The position numbers and the translations under genes are program-made. Of a stretch of DNA of 64,000 nt, positions 62,061 to 64,000 are shown in pieces (position 1 is the first letter of the stretch; each line of letters opens with the position of its first letter). A model generated the notes under the pieces. The model was not told where the DNA came from and did not search any database. It was given only the letters and a program-made list of their open reading frames with translations. The DNA comes from Saprospiraceae bacterium (GTDB lineage Bacteria; Bacteroidota; Bacteroidia; Chitinophagales; Saprospiraceae), in assembly GCA_016711125.1 (NCBI GenBank), contig JADJTQ010000002.1, forward strand, positions 1,302,001 through 1,366,000, in the 5' to 3' direction.

Positions 62061-64000
62061 ATGATCAGATCCTTCCTTATTTTAATGATATTCTCGACTG
62101 CAAATCTTGCCGCTCAAACAAGTGTAGACTGGCTGCTCGATGACCGATCTTACAGGGCAGAAATCACCCAACAATCTGACGAAATCAGCATATCAAATGG
62201 TTTGATCAAGAGGACCTTCAGACTAGGACCAAATGCAGCTACGGTCGCTTTCGAAAATGCCATAACCCACGAATCGATTATTCGCGGAATTAAACCCGAA
62301 GCGGAAATTACAATCAATGGTAAAATGTATTCGGTTGGCGGATTGATTGGTCAACCGAATTATGCATTTTTATTGCCGGAATGGATTGAGCGAATGCAAA
62401 TCGATTCAAATGCATTTCGTTTTAGTTCCCATGAAACCGGTACACCGGTTGCCCCATTCGAGTGGAAACAAACAAGGCCCCATGCTAACCATTTGAGCGA
62501 CAATTGGCCGCCAACTGGCGTTGCGTTGAATTTAAATTTTGTTCATCAAAGTCCTGAATTGGCTGACATTCTAATAACGGTACATTATGAGCTATACGAT
62601 GGTTTGCCGGTAATTGGTAAATGGATCTCGGTTGCTAACCAGGGAGATAACTCAGTCTTGATTAATGACTTCTCATCCGAAATACTGGCGGCTGTCGAAT
62701 ACAGTCATTCAGTGGATACCCGAAATACCAATGTACCTTCTTCTAATATTCATGTGGAGACTGATTTTGCCTTTGGCAGCATGGATGCTGATGATGCCAA
62801 TAGTCATGTAGTACATTGGTTACCTGATCCAGACTATCTTACGCAGGTCAATTATTTGCGTAATAATCCCTGTTTGTTAAAAGTCTCACCCACTGTGGGG
62901 CCGGAATACAATCTTAAACCCGGAGATACCTTTCGATCATTCAGAACTTTTATTTTGCCTTACGATTCTTATGATCGCGAACGCCAGGGTTTAGCCAGAC
63001 GTCGGATGTACCGCAAGTTGGCACCTTGGTCAACCGAAAATCCATTGATGATGCACGTGCGTTATGCCGATTGGGAGAGTGTGAAAACGGCGATTGATCA
63101 GGCTGCTGAAGTTGGATTTGAAATGTTGATTCTCACCTTTGGAAGTGGATTTAATATTGAAAACGACAGCCCGGAGTATATCGCTGAGATGAAAAAATAT
63201 GCGGACTACGCCAAGTCAAAGGGGCTGGAGATAGGAGGATATTCTCTACTCGCCTCCCGTACCATCGACGCCGAAAATGATGTCATGCTCCCTGATAGTC
63301 TTACTCCGGTCTTTGGACACTCACCTTGTCTGGGAAGTGTTTGGGCGGAAAAGTATTTTTCGAGACTTTATAACTTCTATGAGAAGAGTGGTTTGATGTT
63401 GCTGGAACACGATGGTTCGTATCCAGGTGATGTCTGTTATTCAACTGCTCATCCGGGGCATGAAGGGTATTCAGATTCAAGATGGAATCAATATCAGGTT
63501 ATTTCAAAATTTTATCAATGGTGCAGAAGTAAAGGAATATTTCTAAATATTCCTGACTATTATTATTTAACTGGCGGTAACAAATGTGGCATGGGCTACC
63601 GGGAGACCAACTGGAGCCTACCCCGTGAGCAGCAGGTGATCCACACCCGTCAAAATATTTATGATGGCACTTGGACCAAGTTGGTCACCATGGGTTGGAT
63701 GTTTGTGCCGCTCACCGAATACCATGGTGGGGGAGTAGCTGCCACCATAGAGCCGCTAAATGAACACCAGGACCATTACCAGAAGATGATGATGTCAAAT
63801 CTCGGAGCCGGTGTGCAAGCATGTTATCGTGGGCCGAGACTCTACGATACCGATGAGACCAAGATGATGGTCAAGTCTACTGTAGACTTCTTCAAGCAAC
63901 ACCGTGAAGTATTGGAGGGCGATCTAATTCATTTGAAACGAGCTGATGGCCATAATCTCGATTATTGGCTGATGGTAAACCCTAAGGGAAGAGAAAAGGG
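62061..64000 (+). CDS. Secreted glycoside-hydrolase-like protein (alpha-galactosidase/melibiase-type), 3' end beyond the window
   Basis: The frame is open without a stop from ATG 62061 to the last base (646 codons, partial). A signal peptide (to about NLAAQ) is followed by an N-terminal beta domain (about 25-300) and an apparent TIM-barrel catalytic domain, with VGFEMLILTFGSGFN, MKKYADYAKSKGLEIGGYSLLASR, MLLEHDGSYPGDVCYSTAHPGHEGYSDS, LNIPDYYYLTGGNKCGMGYRETNW and HGGGVAATIEPL. The DG and DYYY acidic residues recall clan-D alpha-galactosidases, but family membership is not proven. The long open frame, free of breaks, contrasts with many genes here. It follows the Xre-RES module and may be cotranscribed with the sugar-isomerase region. 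Confidence 0.7.
   Translation, partial: MIRSFLILMIFSTANLAAQTSVDWLLDDRSYRAEITQQSDEISISNGLIKRTFRLGPNAATVAFENAITHESIIRGIKPEAEITINGKMYSVGGLIGQPNYAFLLPEWIERMQIDSNAFRFSSHETGTPVAPFEWKQTRPHANHLSDNWPPTGVALNLNFVHQSPELADILITVHYELYDGLPVIGKWISVANQGDNSVLINDFSSEILAAVEYSHSVDTRNTNVPSSNIHVETDFAFGSMDADDANSHVVHWLPDPDYLTQVNYLRNNPCLLKVSPTVGPEYNLKPGDTFRSFRTFILPYDSYDRERQGLARRRMYRKLAPWSTENPLMMHVRYADWESVKTAIDQAAEVGFEMLILTFGSGFNIENDSPEYIAEMKKYADYAKSKGLEIGGYSLLASRTIDAENDVMLPDSLTPVFGHSPCLGSVWAEKYFSRLYNFYEKSGLMLLEHDGSYPGDVCYSTAHPGHEGYSDSRWNQYQVISKFYQWCRSKGIFLNIPDYYYLTGGNKCGMGYRETNWSLPREQQVIHTRQNIYDGTWTKLVTMGWMFVPLTEYHGGGVAATIEPLNEHQDHYQKMMMSNLGAGVQACYRGPRLYDTDETKMMVKSTVDFFKQHREVLEGDLIHLKRADGHNLDYWLMVNPKGREK

Noticed and set aside
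1..64000. CRISPR array, rRNA, tRNA or insertion sequence
   Set aside because: No spaced repeat array with unique spacers, no rRNA or tRNA fold and no transposase gene was found by reading. The 130-bp array lacks unique spacers.

Overview
This window looks like a chromosomal piece of a Bacteroidota bacterium, most likely of the Saprospirales/Saprospiraceae type. The reasons are a type IX secretion system (T9SS) sorting-domain protein, a PorP/SprF protein followed by a PorE-like OmpA protein, a full Na+-translocating NADH:quinone reductase (nqrA-F) operon, many lipoproteins and SLBB-type polysaccharide export, and the Bacteroidota promoter signature (TTTG, about 20-23 bases, TAnnTTTG) in front of many genes, with few strong Shine-Dalgarno sites. 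The placement below phylum level is inference; no rRNA gene is present.

Layout. 1-4.6 kb: an OmpA lipoprotein, a hypothetical lipoprotein, an acyltransferase-like protein, and an ECF sigma factor/membrane anti-sigma pair. 4.7-9.7 kb: valS and a secreted T9SS cargo protein separated by a bidirectional terminator. 10-13 kb: a minus-strand lipopolysaccharide-core operon (outer membrane protein, kdtA, heptose-7-phosphate kinase). 13.1-19.5 kb: a plus-strand run with UDP-glucuronate decarboxylase, dTDP-glucose dehydratase, an SLBB export protein, rlmB and a TraB/GumN lipoprotein, followed by a tandem array of about 130-bp units. 20-25.5 kb: gamma carbonic anhydrase, a broken EamA transporter, an NfeD/flotillin pair, prs and rplY. 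25.7-35.5 kb: omega-amidase, an NlpC/P60 lipoprotein, adk, obgE, cvpA, parE and lon. 35.8-44.6 kb: metF, an M14 peptidase, a DUF2279 protein, the porP/porE-like pair and pnuC. 44.8-51 kb: the nqrABCDEF operon. 51.2-57.7 kb: metG, lnt, a CDGSH protein and an FMN-binding glutamate-synthase-like protein. 57.7-64 kb: an amidohydrolase, a sugar phosphate isomerase, an Xre-RES toxin-antitoxin pair, and a large secreted glycoside-hydrolase-like gene running off the right edge.

The most striking property of the sequence is its damage. About nineteen one- or two-base indels, mostly in short homopolymers, break the reading frames of genes that should be essential or highly conserved (parE, lnt, nqrE, nqrF, the sigma factor, flotillin, glutamate synthase, an M14 peptidase). 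Protein similarity continues without loss across every break. This pattern fits residual sequencing/assembly indels far better than a wave of pseudogenes, so these genes are listed here as single loci. Two substitutions do not fit that explanation and deserve checking: a stop codon in the export gene and the loss of the catalytic lysine of the dTDP-glucose dehydratase beside it.

I found no convincing new defence, mobile or biosynthetic system. The best leads are the 130-bp tandem array, an OmpA-DUF1573 fusion in the T9SS locus, an NqrA with an added N-terminal membrane segment, a sigma-54-like site with a 5'-UTR hairpin before lon, the RES-Xre module, and the edge-truncated hydrolase.
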